This document shows, in pieces, positions 34,860-47,125 of a DNA stretch of 64,000 bases (within the stretch, counting starts at the first letter, position 1; each line of letters begins with the position of its first letter). The stretch lies in the NCBI GenBank assembly GCA_960531495.1, contig OY482847.1, forward strand, positions 30,025,156 through 30,089,155, read 5' to 3'. The notes under the pieces were generated by a model that worked only from the letters and a program-made list of their open reading frames with translations, had not been told where the DNA came from and searched no databases. This DNA comes from Zeus faber. Lineage: Eukaryota; Chordata; Actinopteri; Zeiformes; Zeidae. Both the position numbers and the translations under genes were made by a program.

Positions 34860-35508
34860 TCAAGGAAAACTTGGATGAATGGATGAATGTAAACTAATAA
34901 GAGAAAACAAGATCATGTAAAATACAATAAGTAAATATAATAAAAGATAGGATAAGATACGGTACAATGGAATAAGACAGGATAAGATTGTTGCTCACTG
35001 ACTAAGAACAGATGTGACGCACAACCACGACACAAAAGCAGGCAGGAAGTCCTGGTCCATAAAGTTTATTCCAAAACACATGTAGGAGTCACAACCAGGA
35101 GTTCAGTCAGAGAAGGCAAACTTGTCCAGCAGGGAACAGGCACAGAATCAGAGCCCAGGGAGTCAGGCGGCGGTTTGGATGGAAGGTGCAGGAAACAGGT
35201 GGTCGTGCGGGACCGCTCATCATAATGCCACAGACAATCAGACGGAAGTGGACTGGTATTTATACGGAGGGACTAACCAGGGAATGAGCTGCAGGTGGGG
35301 TAAACCAGGTGAAGGGAAGGGAGTGACCGCAAAGCAAAGGGGAGTGGGCGGGTCTGAAATGACATGGAGGTTAGTGACATGGCATGAGGAAATGACCAGA
35401 TGAAATGAAAACAAATAGAAATACAGGGAGATCAGGGAGGATCCATGACAAAGATGGGATATGATAAAATAAGATAACACTTTATTTAACTCCTGGGAAA
35501 TTTTAGTA
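34860..35508. repeat. Fish LINE tail (GATAAGATA-rich), split by a solo LTR
   Basis: GATAGGATAAGATA and similar words at 34930-34988 continue at 35451-35508 as GATATGATAAAATAAGATAA followed by CACTTTATTTAACTCCTGGG. This matches the common 3' end of a fish LINE also seen at 43291-43480. The LTR at 34989-35450 is inserted inside it. Confidence 0.55.
34989..35450 (-). repeat. Solo LTR, family S, minus copy, with target duplication
   Basis: On the minus strand it starts TGTCATGGATCCTCCC and ends GAGCAACA. The flanks AAGAT (34984-34988) and AAGAT (35451-35455) are identical, a clean 5-bp target-site duplication. Internal TATAAATACC and GGAATAAAC elements match the copy at 16649-17060. A solo LTR forms by recombination between the two LTRs of a full element. 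Confidence 0.85.
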
Positions 35509-35950
35509 CAGTGGTACCTCGACTTCCGACTGCATCTACTTACGACTAATCCAAGATACGAGCAGCGATAGTAGCAAAAATTTGTATCGATTTGCGACCG
35601 ACTGCTCCAAGATACGACCGTGGAAATTTGCAGTTGGCACGTTGGTGGCCAGTCAGCAGTCAGTCAGCAGTCAGTCAGCAGTCAGTCAGCAGCCAGTCAG
35701 CAGCCAGTCAGCAGTCAGTCAGCAGTCAGTCAGCAGTCAGTCAGCGGGCGACCTACATCGTGTGTGCACGTAGTTCGTGGCTTATCCATATTTTTTTTCC
35801 ACATTTACTGTGTTTGAGCTGTGTATTTTGTTTATTTTCACCCTTCATGATTTCATAATTCATATGGGAAAGATTGCTTCGACATACGACTGTTTTACTA
35901 TACGACCGTTCTTAGAGAACGAATTACAGTCGTAAATCGGGGTACCAATG
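35509..35950. mobile_element. pogo/Tigger-like MITE carrying a minisatellite
   Basis: The inverted ends CAGTGGTACCTCGACTTCCG and CATTGGTACCCCGATTTACG (right end read on the other strand) are about 25 bp long. TA dinucleotides flank both sides (35507-35508, 35951-35952). The 442-bp interior has ATACGACTG and ATACGACC sub-terminal repeats. No transposase is present. Confidence 0.8.
35649..35744. repeat. 11-12 bp minisatellite (CAGTCAGTCAG)
   Basis: About nine units alternating CAGTCAGCAGT and CAGCCAGTCAG types. It lies inside the MITE at 35509-35950. It produces Ser-Gln-rich frames in all plus frames, none of which is a gene. Confidence 0.9.
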
Positions 35951-37010
<1,060 letters not shown>

Positions 37011-37849
37011 GTAGGAGGTGTTACAGGGGGTTGAGTTGATTGTGGGGGTCCAAGGGTCCAGGGTTTACGACACTATGCTATATCTTACAATGTTATACTC
37101 TACTACACTATACTATACATTTTAGCCTCTTCCCCACATGGAATCTGTCACATGCTAGATAATAAATATCCAGCAAAGGCAGTAGGTAGACATCCCCACA
37201 TTGGCCTCCTTTATGGAAAAGTTCTGTATAAGTCTGTTCCCACACTGTTACGGATACATTATTCGCACGAGGTGTCTAATATCACACGACTAGGCAACAG
37301 CGCTTCACTCCCTGTCGCCCTGCGCCGTGGACTGAATGTGGACAGAGCGCCGTCCCCGGACTCAATAACCCTTATCCAATGTTATTAAATCAGTGCGATC
37401 AAGGACATTTCTCCACCCGTTCTACTGTACCTCTCACTGTCCGCCCGCTGTGGTGCAGCTGGTGGGCAAGCGAAGCGCTTGTGCCCGATGTCGCACCGCC
37501 CCCCTCACTCTAAAAGACACGTCTAGCGTCTGAGTGTCATTTATAGGCATAAATCCATAGAGACTCGACGTGTTTCGGTTTCTCATCTTGGTAGCCGAGT
37601 GCCACGCTTCAATTGGGACTCGCCATTTTTCTGAATGTTTTTTTTTTTTTTTCTTCCCGAAAACAAATATATCTTTTTAAATACTTGTATGATATAAATA
37701 TTCATAAAAACCCACTATTTGTGTTTTATTTGGATTCGGCTCCACCCCTACTTTACGGCAATGTTACGGCCTCCATTCCCACACACTTCCATTCACAGCC
37801 GTACCAGCTTTTTCCCAGAAATGATACGAGGTTGAGAGGGGGGAGATTT
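37011..37849. other. Non-coding; small satellite-like patch
   Basis: A short patch at about 37066-37116 has the same TATACT/CTACACTATAC words as the satellite at 38.3-41.0 kb. Otherwise no gene is seen. Confidence 0.4.
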
Positions 37850-38171
37850 AGGGAACTGCACTGCTGCCTCACAGCAAGAAGGTCCTGGGTTCAAGTCCCC
37901 CCGCTAGTGGGCTGCGGCACCGTGCTCCAGTGGGTTATCTCCCAATTAGGGTCCTTTCTGTGTGGAGTTTGCATGTTCTCCCTGTGCTCAAATAGGGTTT
38001 CCTCCATGTGGCATCAGCAAGGACCCCCACCAAAAACATGCACATCATTTGTACCCAGGTCCCCGGGCGCATCACTGGATGCTGCCCCCTGCTCCTGGCT
38101 GCCCCCCCGGAGGAAGGACAAGCCAGGATGGGTTAAGTGCAGAGGAGCCATTTCACCGGCCACCACCCGAA
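37850..38171 (+). mobile_element. tRNA-derived SINE (family T), plus copy
   Basis: Starts with a tRNA-like head containing CTGCTGCCTCACAGCAAG and a B-box GGGTTCAAGTCC at 37887-37898, then GGAGTTTGCATGTTCTCCCT and a body ending near CACCACCCGA. The same family occurs on the other strand at 58541-58930. Its 3' side passes directly into a CGTG/TG tract. The 115- and 236-codon frames over it are not genes. Confidence 0.75.
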
Positions 38172-38305
<134 letters not shown>

Positions 38306-38311
38306 ATGAAT

Positions 38312-38445
38312 ACACAACACTAAACTATACTCTCTGTACACTATACTGTACTATGCTACCTGTACACTATATAGTACTACACTATACTACCTGTACACTA
38401 TACTACACTACACTATATAGAGGCCACAATATATATACATATGCA
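38312..38445. repeat. TATAC-type satellite, block 1
   Basis: Words CTGTACACTATA, CTACACTATACTAC in tandem. It ends in an AT-rich ATATATACATATGC part. Confidence 0.85.
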
Positions 38446-38671
38446 TATATATACCTGAGGATCTATTGTCAAAGGGTTGTTAATAGTCCTCACGGGCGCA
38501 GGAGGGTTGGCGTTCCACTGCTCGGGCGGCTCATGAGCCGTGCGCCCCTCCTGCTCTGTAAGACTGACAAAGCATTAAGAACGCTCCCTCGCCACCAAGC
38601 TGCCTTGATCTGACCAAATCAAGGCAGCTTGGTGGCCGCGAGGAAAAGGGAACCGTGCCGACGTCCGCCAC
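38446..38671. other. Unique island with a perfect 18-bp hairpin
   Basis: A 226-bp non-satellite island between two satellite blocks. CCACCAAGCTGCCTTGAT (38592-38609) and its exact reverse complement (38618-38635) are separated by 8 bases. It could be an insertion, or a structured element of the original array. No polymerase III boxes or open frame are seen. Confidence 0.7.
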
Positions 38672-39483
38672 ACTGTACTATACTATACTGTACACTATAC
38701 TACACTATACTACATCAACACTTTACTATGCTATACTATACTACCTGTACACTATACCGCACTATACTAAACTACCTGTACACTATATTACACCTACTAC
38801 CTGTACACTATACAACACTAGAATACCTGTACCGTGTACTATAATATTCTATACTAGCTCTACGCTATACTTCACTATACTACACTATGCTACTTGTACA
38901 CTACAGTATACTACACTATACTACACTATGCTATACTATACTATGTACCTGTACATTATACTATGCTATAGGATACTACACAATGCTATGCTACACTATA
39001 CAGTACTACACTATACAACCTATACACTATACTACACTATACTACCTGTACACTTTACTACCTGTACACTACAGTATACTACACTACACTATGCTATACT
39101 ATAATACACTATGCTACCTGTACACAATACTTCCTGTACACTATACTATATTATACTACCTGTACACTATACTACACTATACTACATGTACACTTTACTA
39201 TGTTATACTATACTACCTGTACACAATACTACACTATACCACACTATACTAAACTACCTGTACACTATACTACACCATACTACCCGTACACTATACTACA
39301 CTATAGTACCTTTACACTTTACAACACTATATTACACGTTACTACCTGTACACTATACAACACTATACTACACAATTCTACCTGTACACAATAATACTCT
39401 ATACTACCTCTACACTATACTACACTATACTACACTATGCTACTTGTACTCTCCAGTATACTACACTACACTACACTATACTA
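38672..39483. repeat. TATAC-type satellite, block 2
   Basis: About 810 bp of 5-bp-based words (ACTAT, ACTAC) with a recurrent CTGTACACTATACTAC phrase every 20-40 bp. All three plus frames remain open because the unit is stop-poor on this strand; these frames are not genes. Confidence 0.92.
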
Positions 39484-39700
39484 TTAGTTAGTTAGTTCCT
39501 CCCGTTCCTTCTGGAACATTGGGCGACGAGCCCCCACCATTTGCTCCTTACCAGAATGGCTTCTTCTCGTCGTTTCCGTAACGTGCTTTTTTTTACGGGG
39601 TGCGGTTGTTAACTGCACACCCAACCTCCAACCTGGAGGACCGGGTGCTGACTTACCCGTGTCACAAAGGCATTATTATTATTGTTATTACTGTCATCAT
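39484..39700 (-). mobile_element. LINE-like 3' end with AACT tail
   Basis: On the minus strand the segment passes through CGGGTAAGTCAGCACCCGGT and GGTTGGAGGTTGGGTGTGCA, and finishes GGAACGGGAGGAACTAACTA, an (AACT)n tail. The texture is that of a fish LINE 3' UTR. It is an insertion into the satellite. Family not determined. Confidence 0.45.
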
Positions 39701-39714
39701 TATTATATATTTAC

Positions 39715-39746
<32 letters not shown>

Positions 39747-40052
39747 GTTCGAGCCGTTCCGGCAGTAATCCGTCTATAGAGAAGGGGGCCGCGGCGGACT
39801 GCAGCTGGCGGCCGCCGGCGAGCTTGTATACGTGGTGGTGGTGGTGGTGTGGTGGTGCGGACCGCCGAGCGTCATGCCCAAGGTAGATGGTAAAAAATTC
39901 CCGGGCCCTCTTATAGGCAAATTCTAATTCAACTCTTTGGCCTATGCCTTTTAATTGTTCTCCAAAATCTATACAAAGCCAGAGAAAATCTACTCAAACC
40001 TAAAATCTAAAACTAAGTATTTTGGAGAAATGACCACATGTATGCAACCCAG
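39701..40052. other. Insertion remainder with (AAT)n and (GGT)n
   Basis: (AAT)n at 39715-39747 and GTGGTGGTGGTG near 39831-39848. The part 39970-40020 resembles 41007-41045 on the far side of satellite block 3 (both have CTACTCA-AATCTAA-like words). Confidence 0.5.
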
Positions 40053-41000
40053 TTTACTATACTATACTACCTGTAAACTATACTACTTGTACACTATACT
40101 ATGCTATACAATACTACCTCTACACTATACTACCTGTACACTATACTACATTATAGTACTTGCATGCTATACAACACTGTATTACACTATACTACCAGTA
40201 CACTATAGTAATCTATATGACCTCCACACTATACTACACAATACTACACTATGCTACCTGTACACAACCATATACTATACTATACTATACTATACTATAC
40301 TTTACTACCTGTACGCTATACTACACTACACTATACTATATACTGTATTATACTATGCTATAGGATACTACACAATGCTACACTACACTATACAGTACTA
40401 CACTATACTACCTATACACTCTGCTACACTATACTACCTGTACACTATACTACCTGTACACTTCAGTATACTACACTACACTATATTATACTATACTACT
40501 CTATGCTACCTGTACACTAAACTACCGGTACACTACACTATACTATACTATACTACCTGGACACTATACTACACTATACTACATGTACACTTTACTATGT
40601 TATACTATACTACCTGTACACTATACTACACTATAACACACTATACTAAACTATGTGTACACTATACTACACTATAGTACTTATACACTTTACAACACTA
40701 AATTACACTACATTAAACTACACTATGCTACTTGTACACTCCGGCATACTACCTGCACACTATACTACACTATGTTAATTGTACACTCCAGTAGACTATA
40801 CTACACTACACTACACTATACTATACAGTACTACCTCTACATTATACTATACTTTGCTATATTACCTGTACACTATACTACACTGTAGTACTTGTACACT
40901 ATACAACACTATATTACACTATACTACCTGTACACTATACAACACTATACAACACTACACTATACTATATGCTATACAATAATTTACTATACTATGTGAA
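40053..41000. repeat. TATAC-type satellite, block 3
   Basis: About 950 bp, the same unit as blocks 1 and 2, with local homogeneous runs (TATAC repeats near 40270-40302). Diverged single-base variants are frequent. Confidence 0.92.
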
Positions 41001-41103
41001 GACTAGGCCAAGAAATTCTACTCACATCTGACTCTAACATTTAAATAGGAGTTGGCCATCCTTTCTACTTAGGAGCACTTATCTTTGTCCCCGCTCTACA
41101 CAG

Positions 41104-41230
41104 TGGTCTGCGTGAATGAATTTTCGAATGTCCAGAAACCTATTAAGCCAGAAGATACGGCGGATGCAAAAATCAATTTGGTGGGACTGTGCAACCTGCG
41201 GGGAAAGCAATACGCTATAGTGACCGGCTG
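41104..41230 (+). CDS. Candidate isolated exon of unknown gene
   Basis: A 127-bp plus-strand frame is bounded by a strong-looking acceptor (pyrimidine-rich tract then CTACACAG, ending at 41103) and a strong donor (CTG|GTGAGT at 41231). Two bases complete an upstream codon, then 41 codons follow, then two bases remain, so it would be preceded by a phase-1 and followed by a phase-2 intron. The peptide includes VCVNEFSNVQKPIKPEDTAD and INLVGLCNLRGKQYAIVTG and has no stop, an even amino-acid mix and two Cys. I do not recognise the family. It may be a true exon of a host gene with very large introns, or chance. No other exon of such a gene was found in the window. Confidence 0.4.
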
Positions 41231-43290
41231 GTGAGTTCGTATCTAGACCTGGAAGTTATCTGTGGAAATTAGTTCACACACTTCCACAGTGGAGTATATC
41301 ATTACACGATATCCTGGGAGAAAATGCAGGGAAGTCAATGGAGGGATGGAGGGATGAACGCAGAGTATACTGAATTATTTTGAGTTATCACTGCTGATAT
41401 TTGACAGAAAATTGAGAATATATATGTATATATATATATCATAGATTATAATTAGAATATTTAATAATATATTATGTGTTTTATGTATTATCATTATAAA
41501 ATGTTTTCATATTTCTATACTATATACTTATTTATATTTATTTTGTACTTTAAAACTAAAACGTATTTAGTTTAGTTGGTTTAGAAAACCTTTTTTTCTG
41601 AATATTATTCAATATTTTCATTCATATTATTTATACATCTTAACTTTGTTTTTTGTTTACTATCTTAAACATACGATATAAAAAGTATACATAACATAAC
41701 AATGTTCTCTCTCAAATATAAAAGTCACACATTGTCCAATTTACTCAAAAATATATGTGCAGGTGTATTATATGTCGATTACAAATTGTTTAATTCACTC
41801 TTGATCATTTTCCAATTAATTCCCTCCCTGCCCACGCAAATGTTCAGGATCTGTCATCATCAATCATAATCACTTTAATTGCCTCTCCCATTGACCCCGT
41901 CGTCTGGCGTACCTGCTGTAGTCTCTTTCTGCATCTTTTTCATTCCATTGATTTAACAAATGTTAATTGTGGATGCTATTGACAGGTTTTGCTGGCTCCG
42001 CCAGTCGCTCCACACGTCGCTTTTTAAAAACGAAGGACCACCGACGACTTCACACTGACCTATAAACAACAACCAAAATTTTAATTCCGCTCTTAATTCT
42101 CCCTCACAGGTGCGTACTTGTCGACGTTGAAAAGCAGAAATAAGAAACGAGTAATGGAATTAAAGAACAAGTGACATATAATTATGTATGACGGTGTTCT
42201 TGCCAAGGCAAAACAAATTTGACGGGTGGAGGTTTTTGAACTGCGTTAAAGCAGATTAATCACCTCGGCACGAACAAAAAACCATATGCCAGCCATCAAT
42301 CAAAGCGTGAAATTGCCAACTATGACACCGATGCATTCTCCTATTTAACCCCTTTCAAATATTATAATTCCGCCGGTCAAAGTGCCTCGGCTTCAATCTG
42401 TTACACCGCGGGAGCCCCTGAACTAATTTGCTCTTTTGAGTGCGGCTGATATATATCGCATAATAAGAAAAGACCCTCCACCCTTACTTGGTCATTATAA
42501 CGAAATCGCATGCACAAAGACTTAGACTTAGTAGCGTAGATCCAAGATTAGAAGACAAGCGCTTACCTTTAAGGGAGCTAGCAAAGACGAGGCTAATTAT
42601 ATCATTTCATGTGAGTTAAAGTGGCGATAGACAACTTTTCAACTCCCCGCGCCGCTGCCACCAAGAGAACCGGATCGCTTCACGATGGCTCAGAGCGCTC
42701 CGTGGAAATGACCAACACCACTCTGGAAATAAGAGAGAAGAAAGAAGCATGTTCACTGAAGAGGTCAGCTGAAATTGTCATCAATTTAATTTAATTATAT
42801 GTTTGTTTAATTTCTTTTGGTTTGCGCTATCAGAGACATAAATATAGACGCCGCATTGACAGTTTCGGCTCGTTGCTGCGCTACGTCAGCGTCGCCGCCA
42901 TACTGGAACGGGCAAGACCGGCCTGTAAACAAGTACAAGTAAACGGTTACAATTTCTAACGTTTAAATTTCTCATCCGATTTCAATGAGTCGTTGATATA
43001 TTCAAGGTTTTATGATCTATGTGGAGTAGGTCGCTCCAGCTTCCGCCATTTCCGCTAATGGTTGTGCATTTGTTGACGCACTTCCTGTGATGCACCGCCG
43101 TGAATTCATCATTTTCCCAGGGATGGCAGGGGGTACCCAGTGCTAATCCGAATTGCATAGTGGTACGGAGGCTTATAGGGAACCCACCTTAACACACATG
43201 CTGTCATTATTCCATAGCCATTACACTGTGCAATCAACATCAACTGCATAATGATGAGTAAAACCAAAAAAGTAGTCGAGTTCTCCCTTA
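41231..43290. other. Non-coding DNA, candidate conserved elements
   Basis: AT-rich to 41800 with TA-rich patches. The part 42000-42720 has balanced composition, homeodomain-like TAAT words and no repeats, and looks like a conserved non-coding candidate by texture only. The part 42850-43110, with GCTACGTCAGCGTCGCCGCC, may belong to a DNA transposon. Confidence 0.35.
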
Positions 43291-43480
43291 CGATAAGATA
43301 AGATAACGCATTATCAATCCCCGGTGGGAAATTCAGGACTGGAGGGAAATAACAATGTACAGTAGATGCATTAAATGAAGTAGTTCTAAGTAGAAGTATG
43401 TTAACGAGTGACTAGTGAGCCCTATATGGGCAAGTGGCAGTTAGTTTGAAGTAAGTACACATTGCAGCATTGCAGCTTCA
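43291..43480 (-). repeat. Fish LINE 3' tail (GATAAGATA type)
   Basis: CGATAAGATAAGATAACG is followed by CATTATCAATCCCCGGTGGG and AAATTCAGGAC. Read on the minus strand this is the poly-TATCT-tailed end of a common fish LINE, as at 34860-35508. Related sequence may continue to about 43690. Confidence 0.55.
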
Positions 43481-44140
43481 CCAATAAAAGTGGCATACAG
43501 TAATAACAGTAGTGGAAAAAGTGTTATCCAGTGATAACCGTAGGCAAAGAGTGGCATGGAGTTATAACAATAGTCTAATAAATGGAATACAATATGTATG
43601 AATTGGCAGATGGAGACCGTCCATTTCACACAAGTGTCTTCACCAGTGACTGACAGTTGCTGGGGATTGAACGGATGGCGGCTCCGGTGATCATTATCGC
43701 TCATCACGGACAAACAACTGGGGGTCACGGCAACACCGAGATCCAGATCAGTTTGGAATCGAAAAAGAAAAACAAAGAACCTCGAGGGAACAAAAGTGAA
43801 AAAGGTGGAGCTCTGCGATGATCAAACAGGTTGCACAGTGAAGAAGCACCATCAAGATCCAGCGAAAAGTAAAAAAAATGAAAGCATATCAGCATTACAA
43901 CATAATGTGTATCCCTCTCCGGAAAACGCTACGTTGGAAGTTGGAGCTACAATAAAACAAAACAAAAAACTAATTCAAAATGACTATTTTTTATTATGTA
44001 TTTTTTAAAATATATCAGATCTATAAGTAAACAAGTCACACGTGTTGAATTTTAAGGACATTGATTATGTCTTTATTTTGGAAGGGAATTTTAAATGCAA
44101 TAGGTCGTGGTGGGAGGATGTTATCTAGGTTGCTTGCAGC
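43481..44140. other. Non-coding, no gene seen
   Basis: Probably continues the LINE-derived sequence up to about 43690. The 70-codon Lys-rich frame at 43796-44008 has no recognised domain. Confidence 0.35.
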
Positions 44141-44645
44141 CACAGTGATGGCTAGGCGACCGGGTCAGAGCATCTCCAAAACGGCAGGTCGAGAGGGTCA
44201 TGGCTGCCCAAGGCTCATTGACACGCTAACTCGTCTGGTTCGACCCCACAGAAGAGCCACTGTAGCACAGATTTCTGAAAAGTTAATGCTGCTATGATAG
44301 AAAGGTGTCAGAACACACAGTGCATCACAGCTTGCTGCGTATGGAGCTGCGTAGCTGCAGAGCGGTCACAGTGCCCATGATGACCCCTGTCCACCACTGA
44401 AAGCTCCTACAACAGCGTCAGAACTGGACCATGGAGCAATGGAAGAAGGTGGCCTGGTCTGATGCTCTTGGCAAAGTTCTGGTGGGAAACTTTGAGTCCT
44501 GGCATTTATGTGGATGTTACTTTGACCGTACCGCCTACCTTAACATTGTTTCGGTGGGCCAGAGCTGTTTTGGCGACACAAGGGGGACGTACACAGTATT
44601 ATGCTGGTAGGTTTTGAAGTTGTGGCTGCTCGGTGTATATACATA
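44141..44645 (+). pseudogene. Tc1-like transposase relic with 3' terminus
   Basis: The plus-strand frame contains ARRPGQSISKTAGREGHGCP, then RATVAQISEKL, matching the N-terminal helix-turn-helix part of a Tc1-like transposase with an internal deletion. After frame changes come WTMEQWKKVAWSDA (near 44428-44466), the region just before the catalytic Asp, and finally the 3' terminus with GTTGTGGCTGCTCGGTGTAT. The central catalytic domain is mostly lost. The same 3' terminus is found at 32694-32870. Confidence 0.8.
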
Positions 44646-45295
44646 CTGTATATTGACCCACTTGCACTTAATGTGGCAAATGTCTTTTGACTCACAGTTT
44701 TATTTACATAACTTGGGAGGAGGAGGGATGTGCTAAAGGATTCCCTCGGCACCAGAAGGACATACAAAGTGTTGCGCTGGATTAATGACTGGCTCTCCGA
44801 CGAGGAATCAAAGAGAAATTCCGAGCAGGACACAGAGAGAGAGAGAGCGGGTGACAGAGGGTGAGAGAGAGAGAGGGCACGGCGATGGGACGGAGATCTG
44901 ACGGATTCCGGTATCACACGGCGTGTCGTGTTCCATCGCCGATGTTACGGATATGCGATTCCGTGGCCTGTTTTCTCACGTGCTTCTCCACTACCGTGCT
45001 CCTCACTGCCTAGGTTCTCATATGCTCTGTTTGAGAACAAACACACACACCCCCACAAACATGCAAACATGCTTACACACACACACGCACACGCACACAC
45101 ACACACAACACACACACACACACAGTGTTTACAAGGATGACCTGTGAAAAACAGGGTTTACAGGGACACACACTGACACAAAAATTCAGCACACGTTTCG
45201 TTTGAATCGAAAATGATTTCTTTTGTGAAATAATTATGCTCCTATTTACACATGTTAATGTAGGTTTCTTAGGTCCCCAAAAAATAATTTTGAAG
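44646..45295. other. Non-coding with (GA)n and (CA)n tracts
   Basis: A GAGAGAGA-rich patch lies near 44836-44878 and an imperfect (CA)n at about 45040-45124. No gene is seen. Confidence 0.6.
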
Positions 45296-45640
45296 TTTTT
45301 TGCTGAAAATATTACTCAGATTATGTACCATTGTACCATCTGTACCATTGTGTTCCAAAACAGGCTGCTTCAGCGTGTGTAGCTTTAATTGTAAATGAGT
45401 AGCCAAGACTCGTGTTCTGAGCCGGGTGCTCGGTTCCCAATGGGGTTTGAGCTTTACTCCAGGCTTGTTTTATTAACTCGGTAAACTTTCACTGATTTCA
45501 CCTTGTCAGTACACTAAAATCTGTTTCTGAACAAATTTTAGGCGCGAAATAAGCAATCCAGTTGCTGAATCTTCACTCATATTATATCTACATGACTAAT
45601 TAAAAACTTTGTTCCGACTCTGGTTGCCATGCTTGTGGGA
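45296..45640 (+). repeat. Dispersed repeat family R1, copy 3
   Basis: Same orientation as the copy at 11935-12335. Shared words are TTTGCTGAAAATATTACTC, CAATGGGGTTTGAGC, AAATCTGTTTCTGAACAAAT and CAGTTGCTGAATCTTCACTC. Confidence 0.65.
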
Positions 45641-45880
45641 GACAGGGACACACACGCACATGGACTCTCCGACGCAGGGAAATAAAATAAAATAAAATAA
45701 ATAAATTCTAAATCTAAAATCTAAATTAAAAACACACACTATTGTTTTTTGCTTCGTTTGGAGAAATGCACAGTTGACCATATAATGTCATCTGCTCCAA
45801 ATCCTGCACAAGCTGGATTTTCTATTCCAAAGCAGATTTTGTTTATTATTATTATGTTAACATTTAAAATCTTGAGTCAG
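45641..45880. other. Non-coding, no gene seen
   Basis: Includes an AAATA-rich tract near 45680-45705. Confidence 0.4.
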
Positions 45881-46191
45881 TGTGGCAGAGGAGGGGGTGT
45901 GGTTCAGCCACGGTCTGCGGGTGATCCGGGTTCACTGATCAGCCTCATTAGCGTTGATTGGTCAGACTGGCTGGAAGAGCTTTCTTGTCTTAGGGTGATG
46001 CAGGAAACAAGTCTCTGCAGACCGGATCCTGAGGCACACCGACCCGGCCTGATCATTCCTTTATTGCTTTATGTTCACGTTCACGCAAACCTTTTGTTTG
46101 TTACTCTTAATAACAAACCTGCCGTATCAGTACCTCCCTTCCCTGAAAGTCTCTCTCCCTGAACCCGTATCTGTGGGTAGAGTCACCCACA
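45881..46191 (+). repeat. Solo LTR related to the 28-kb Gypsy (family V)
   Basis: Starts TGTGGCAGAGGAGGGGG and ends GTAGAGTCACCCACA, with GGTGTGGTTCAGCCACGG, GCTTTATGTTCACG and TAATAACAAACC in LTR order. The flanking pentamers do not match (GTCAG versus AATAC), so limits may be off or the ends may have decayed. Confidence 0.65.
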
Positions 46192-46440
46192 AATACTCTT
46201 AAGGTATTACAAATTCATGTATAGATGGTTTTTATTCATCTGTAAAAATGATGCAATTATGTAGATTTACAACAGCACTAGATTGTGAGTGTAAAACAAA
46301 TATTTTAATAATTTTTAAAATGACTAAATGTGTCCCGACGATCCCTCTGTTCTCATGATTCTGGTGTGTATTCAGGTATTTTAAAACCTTTTAAACCAAA
46401 TTGCCTACAAAGTGCTTACATTCTCTGCCCTGTTTGATAA

Positions 46441-46484
<44 letters not shown>

Positions 46485-46634
46485 AACATGCACACACACA
46501 CATACACACACACACACGCATGCACAATTACTTGTCTAGCTCAGAGGACCTAAAAATGTCCCAAATTCCAAAAGCATGTTCCGAAGCGCCCGAAATTCCA
46601 GTCGGGTTTTCTACGTTTAGAGGTTAAAGGAAGT
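46192..46634. other. Non-coding with a (CA)n tract
   Basis: (CA)n at about 46441-46520 with short interruptions. No gene is seen. Confidence 0.6.
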
Positions 46635-47125
46635 TGTGGCAGTTTTCGCCACCACATGCCACCCAAGTGACGTTTTAGGCACAGCACAGAGACACTGACG
46701 ACAGGGGTTTGTAAACACCAGTTTATTGTAGCGAGTGGGCTAGCTGGAATTAGCCCAGGAGCAGATAGAACATGTCATGACACGGGCTCCTACCCTGAGT
46801 GTGGGGGAATGGGGGTTTTAACCTGTTGCTCGTTCGTCCAACCAACGAGCAACAGGTATGCAGGTATGCACCAAACTGAGGCCAGGGAGACTATCTGGTC
46901 GAAGCCTAGCTGTCAGCGGTTACCTGTGGTGGTTGCTGCGCCTGCTTCTCCCCCGGTCCTCCGCCAGACACCCTGGGTGCTGCTGCGGCCAGTCGGGAGA
47001 GGGTTGGTGCTGGGGCCATTCGTTAAACCGCTGGTGGCTCCAGGGCGTCTTCGGAAGGCCCTTCTTCTTCCCCGTGCCGGAGTGTCCCAGTTCAGGCGCC
47101 TCAAAGTCTCTAAAGACCTCTAGAT
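46635..47125 (-). repeat. Family U LTR-like repeat and associated G+C-rich segment
   Basis: On the minus strand the LTR-like part ends AAAACTGCCACA at 46635. It contains CAATAAACTGGTGT and GGAGCCCGTGTCATGACA, as in the copy at 59303-59527. The adjoining 46913-47110 resembles 19030-19235. The overlapping 75-104 codon frames have no recognised domain. Confidence 0.5.

Noticed and set aside
38655..40982. Tyr/Thr/Leu-rich frames of up to 240 codons
   Set aside because: They are readings of the TATAC-type satellite, open in several frames at once.
38312..41000. CRISPR-like array
   Set aside because: The units are short, contiguous and variable without distinct spacers, and the genome is eukaryotic.
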